The notes under the pieces were generated by a model. That model was not told where the DNA came from, ran no database searches, and saw nothing but the letters and a program-made list of their open reading frames with translations. A stretch of DNA of 8,457 bases from Deltaproteobacteria bacterium (GTDB lineage: Bacteria; Desulfobacterota; Desulfarculia; Adiutricales; Adiutricaceae), in contig JAITJP010000054.1 in the NCBI GenBank assembly GCA_031278835.1, positions 1 to 8,457 on the forward strand, in the 5' to 3' direction. The stretch's first letter is position 1; the number at the start of each line of letters is the position of its first letter. Both the position numbers and the translations under genes were made by a program. Of this stretch, positions 6,128-8,457 are shown piece by piece.

Positions 6128-6159
6128 TCTAAAAAGGCTTTAAAAAGCGCTTTTTTAGA
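6128..6159. terminator. A/T-rich long hairpin downstream of oleB
   Basis: TCTAAAAA (6128-6135) pairs with TTTTTAGA (6152-6159), and GCTTT (6137-6141) pairs with AAAGC (6144-6148) inside it. It begins about 25 nt after the oleB stop. The pairing is long but A/T-rich, and the reverse-strand flank is only T-rich rather than a pure U-run, so it is a likely but weak oleB terminator or a 3'-end stabiliser. Confidence 0.45.
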
Positions 6160-6183
6160 CATCAATATAGTTGATTGATTTGA

Positions 6184-7083
6184 TTAATGGCTTAAAAAAT
6201 CTTTTACGGCCTTTAAGATGGTCTCGGGCTCGTCTTCCAAAAGGTAGTGGCCGGCCCTGGGCAGGGCCAAAACCCGGGCCTCAGGCAGGCGGCCCCTAAA
6301 ATCGTCCAAAAAAAGGCGCGAAAAAACAAAGTCGCGTAAACCCCAAATCAAAAAAGTGGGAATCTTGGCCAAGAGTTCAAAGTTTTGGTCAAGCCGGGCC
6401 AGGGTTTGGTAAGTCACGTGGCTTTTTTTCAGGGGAATGTCGGCCACGAAACCTTTAAGGCTTTCCCGATGAACGGCCCGGCTATAGGGGGCCAAAAAGC
6501 CCTCCCGGGCCTGGGGCGAAAGGGGCCTTTGGGTGCCGTAGCGGACCACCCCTTGGGTAAAGCAATTTAACTCAGTGGCTAGTAGCCTGCCCAAAAAAAG
6601 CGATCTCTTAAAAAGGGCCAGTTTCCAAGGTAAATCAAAGCCGGTCGGTACTTTGAGCCCGGTATTCATGATGGTTAGCGAGGCCACCTGATCGAGGTTT
6701 TCCGTGGCCCAGCCCAAGCCGACCGGGCCGCCCCAATCGTGGACCATCAAATGAAAGGGCTCCTTTAAATTTAAACTTTTTATCCAATGGTCAAAGTCTT
6801 CCAAACGTTCGGACAAGGTAAAGCCGTAATCCCGACCAGGCCGGGCCGAGAGGCCCATGCCCATTTGGTCCAAGGCCAAGCGCCTAAAGCCGCTTAAATT
6901 TTTTATCAAAGCCCTAAACATAAAGGACCAGGTGGGATTGCCATGGATCATGACCAGGGCCGGACCCTGGCCCTCGTCCACGTAATGAAGAACCCGGCTT
7001 GGCCCCAAGTCCAAATACTTTGAGGCAAAGGGATACTCGTTTCGCCAGGGGCCGTTGGGCACGGCGGGCAGTCGCAGGCTCAT
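6184..7083 (-). CDS. oleB: OleB-type beta-lactone decarboxylase (alpha/beta hydrolase)
   Basis: About 299 residues from the chosen start, normal for OleB and the related haloalkane dehalogenases. OleB releases CO2 from the beta-lactone made by OleC, giving a cis-olefin. Numbered from this start: HGNPTWS (47-53, oxyanion region), VHDWGG with nucleophile D116, the acid D251 in IWGLRDFVF, and H279 in RAGHYLLEDEPE. The IWGLRDFVF and AGHYLLED pattern is characteristic of OleB. The nucleophile lies two residues from the D114 I recall for the Xanthomonas enzyme, which supports this start. The frame stays open upstream to a TTG at 7194, but those 37 codons do not look like the family, and a GAGG lies upstream of the ATG at 7083. 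A haloalkane dehalogenase is the main alternative; adjacency to oleC argues against it. It ends at TAA 6184-6186. Confidence 0.82.
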   Translation of the reverse strand: MSLRLPAVPNGPWRNEYPFASKYLDLGPSRVLHYVDEGQGPALVMIHGNPTWSFMFRALIKNLSGFRRLALDQMGMGLSARPGRDYGFTLSERLEDFDHWIKSLNLKEPFHLMVHDWGGPVGLGWATENLDQVASLTIMNTGLKVPTGFDLPWKLALFKRSLFLGRLLATELNCFTQGVVRYGTQRPLSPQAREGFLAPYSRAVHRESLKGFVADIPLKKSHVTYQTLARLDQNFELLAKIPTFLIWGLRDFVFSRLFLDDFRGRLPEARVLALPRAGHYLLEDEPETILKAVKDFLSH

Positions 7084-7096
7084 GCCCGGCCTCGCC

Positions 7097-7114
7097 AAAA
7101 TTTCAGGAAATTTT
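7097..7114. promoter_or_regulatory. Operator-like 18-bp dyad upstream of oleB
   Basis: AAAATTTC (7097-7104) and GAAATTTT (7107-7114) are perfect inverted arms separated by AG. The dyad lies 14 bp upstream of the preferred oleB start. Symmetry, length and position suit a dimeric repressor site, but no regulator or known consensus could be assigned. Confidence 0.4.
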
Positions 7115-7270
7115 CGGCCCGGGCCCAGATGGCTCTCAAGGCCTCTAAAAGGCCTTCTAAGGCCCCTGGCCAAAAAAAGCTCCGGTAATGCCAATTCTCG
7201 GCTCCGAGGGCCGTGGCGGGCTTATAAAGGCGTTTAAAAGGCATTTTTTGGGGCCATCCGATCTCTTCCT

Positions 7271-7284
7271 AAGACCATGGTCTT
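7271..7284. promoter_or_regulatory. Perfect 14-bp palindrome downstream of ade
   Basis: AAGACCATGGTCTT is perfectly self-complementary. It lies 16 bp after the ade stop on the reverse strand. On + it is followed by GGATTTTTT, giving a terminator-like layout in a direction with no gene. On the ade strand it lacks a U-run. It could be an operator for oleB or a weak transcription barrier. Confidence 0.4.
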
Positions 7285-7299
7285 GGATTTTTTGGTGCT

Positions 7300-8457
7300 C
7301 TAGTCAAAGACCACCGGAACGTAGTCAAAGGCCTGGACGTCAACCAGTACTTTGGCCGTGAGTTTTAGGCTGGGAATGACCGGTAGGCTCATAAAGGCCA
7401 GGGTCATGAAGGGGTCAAAATCCTGGGTAAAGCCCAGCTGGGTGCCTCGCATGCGCAAATGGTCCAAACCAGCCGAGATTTCGCCCATGCTCCGATCGCT
7501 CATTAAACCCCCTAGGGGTAAGGGTAAGGAGGCGATGATCTTTCCGTTTAAGGCCAGGGCCAGGCCGCCGCCGAGGCGTTCCAACTCGGCGGCGCAGGTT
7601 ATCAGGTCCAGATCGTTAACCCCGGCGGCAATCAGGTTATGGGAATCATGGCTGACCGTGGAGGCCAAAGCCCCTTGTTTAAGGCCCAGGCCCCAAATAA
7701 AGCCCTTGGCCAGGGGCCGATTGGGCCCGCCGTAACGATAGCAGACCATCAGTTTGGCCAGATCCTTGGCCGGGTCGGCCAGATAATGGCCCTCAACTGG
7801 ATCGATTTTCATGACCAGATGCTCGGTCACGATTTGCCCGGGCACCACACCAATGACCCTGATATTGGCTCCAGTGGCCTTGATGGCCAAATCTTCCAGG
7901 CTAATTTTGCCCAAAACCACCGTGTTTCGAAGGACCCGGTCATCGACCGGCCGGGCTTCAAAAATGGAGCGGCCTCCTTGGGCCACTAGTTTTCCGGCCT
8001 TCCAGACTTTAAGGGGCTTAAAATCATAGAGATCCGGATAGAGGGCCATGTCGGCCAGTTTCCCGGGGCTTAGGGCCCCCAGATCGTTTAGCCCGTAATG
8101 CTGGGCGGCGTTGATGGTGGCCATGTTAAAAATGGTCGATTTTTCCAGCCCCGAGGCTCGCAAGGCCAAGGCCACCAGATAGTTAATCGAGCCGCTCAAA
8201 TGCAGCTCCTGGGCGTGACGATCGTCTGTGGCCAATTGACAAAAGCGAGAATTTAAGGGAGTTACGGCCGGCAGTAAGGCCAAGAGATTTTTGGCGGCCG
8301 TGCCTTGGCGCAAGAGCACCTTTTGCCCCAAACTAAGCCGTTCCCGGGCTTCCTCGGGAAAAATGCACTCGTGATCGGTGGAGATGCCCGCTCCGATGTA
8401 AGCGGCCAGGGCCGGCCCGCTCAGATTGGGGGCGTGGCCGTCCACCAAGGGGGCCTG
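7300..8457 (-). CDS. ade: Adenine deaminase, C-terminal two thirds (5' end outside window)
   Basis: The frame is open to the right edge, so about 385 C-terminal residues of a protein usually near 570-600 are visible. Adenine deaminase is a cytosolic amidohydrolase converting adenine to hypoxanthine and ammonia in purine salvage. Counting from the TTG at 8448: DGHAP (3-7, substrate and metal region), TDHE (24-27), ATDDRH (73-78, with the metal-binding Asp), MATINAAQHYGL (109-120), the GALSPGKLADMAL turn (124-136) typical of amidohydrolases, then the adenine-deaminase C-terminal domain with SHDSHN (266-271) and GLMSD (314-318). That last domain distinguishes it from other amidohydrolases. The TTG at 8448 lies inside a conserved segment and is not the true start. 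It stops at TAG 7300-7302, 216 bp before oleB. No functional link to the ole genes is apparent. Confidence 0.95.
   Translation of the reverse strand, partial: QAPLVDGHAPNLSGPALAAYIGAGISTDHECIFPEEARERLSLGQKVLLRQGTAAKNLLALLPAVTPLNSRFCQLATDDRHAQELHLSGSINYLVALALRASGLEKSTIFNMATINAAQHYGLNDLGALSPGKLADMALYPDLYDFKPLKVWKAGKLVAQGGRSIFEARPVDDRVLRNTVVLGKISLEDLAIKATGANIRVIGVVPGQIVTEHLVMKIDPVEGHYLADPAKDLAKLMVCYRYGGPNRPLAKGFIWGLGLKQGALASTVSHDSHNLIAAGVNDLDLITCAAELERLGGGLALALNGKIIASLPLPLGGLMSDRSMGEISAGLDHLRMRGTQLGFTQDFDPFMTLAFMSLPVIPSLKLTAKVLVDVQAFDYVPVVFD

Larger units (their letters stand above)
6038..6183. other. oleB-oleC intergenic region
   Basis: The gap holds two hairpins, annotated separately, and the oleC Shine-Dalgarno (AAGG, 6044-6047 on the reverse strand). 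A possible but weak reverse-strand -10 (TATGAT within TATATGATT, 6116-6123) has a poor -35. I see no small ORF or RNA gene. oleC may be transcribed both by read-through from oleB and from a weak local promoter. Confidence 0.45.
7084..7299. other. ade-oleB intergenic region
   Basis: If oleB starts at 7083 this 216-bp gap is non-coding. It contains an 18-bp dyad (7097-7114), a GGCCCGGGCC palindrome (7116-7125), an AAGGCC/GGCCTT hairpin (7138-7143 with 7151-7156) and a 14-bp palindrome (7271-7284). The only -10-like sequence on the reverse strand is TATAAG (7221-7226), without a good -35. Part of the gap (7084-7194) is open in frame with oleB and might encode an N-terminal extension. Confidence 0.5.

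Noticed and set aside
7084..7194. N-terminal extension of OleB from the TTG at 7194
   Set aside because: The 37 codons lack family resemblance, the start codon is weak, and the region holds dyads typical of non-coding DNA. It is not fully excluded.

Overview
The window carries six genes on a bacterial chromosome. One partial gene at the left edge reads forward, and five genes read on the reverse strand. The GyrB has the long C-terminal insertion typical of Gram-negative bacteria. Together with an oleB/oleC pair and a TalC-type transaldolase, this suggests a proteobacterium in the broad sense, possibly Desulfobacterota-like. That placement is inference from gene content and sequence feel, not from a database search. 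Base composition looks moderately GC-rich in genes, with A/T-tract gaps and a very visible excess of the word GGCC.

Layout, left to right. Bases 1-266 hold the 3' end of a transaldolase or fructose-6-phosphate aldolase gene on +. A strong bidirectional terminator (about 267-336) separates it from the convergent gyrB (341-2854, -). A 98-bp gap follows, with a G/C hexamer array, a hairpin and long A-tracts. Next comes dnaN (2953-4080, -). The 268-bp gap upstream of dnaN is the most structured part of the window. In reverse-strand order it has a near-consensus sigma70-type promoter overlapping the terminator of the preceding gene, then a leader of about 200 nt built from three consecutive two-stem hairpins (two of them 52-bp tandem repeats), and finally a 12-bp palindrome beside a strong Shine-Dalgarno sequence. 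Then come oleC (4349-6037, -), a 146-bp gap with two hairpins, oleB (6184-7083, -), a 216-bp gap with palindromes, and a 5'-truncated adenine deaminase gene (7300-8457, -).

Functionally, dnaN and gyrB form a replication block: sliding clamp and gyrase. Their usual companions dnaA, recF and gyrA are not beside them. oleB and oleC are the last two catalytic steps of long-chain olefin formation: beta-lactone synthesis, then beta-lactone decarboxylation. OleA and OleD are not in view. Adenine deaminase belongs to purine salvage and the transaldolase to sugar-phosphate metabolism; neither has an evident tie to its neighbours. The points most worth following up are the iterated dnaN leader, the non-canonical clamp C-terminus, and an Asn in GyrB at the position where Asp-to-Asn changes confer quinolone resistance elsewhere.
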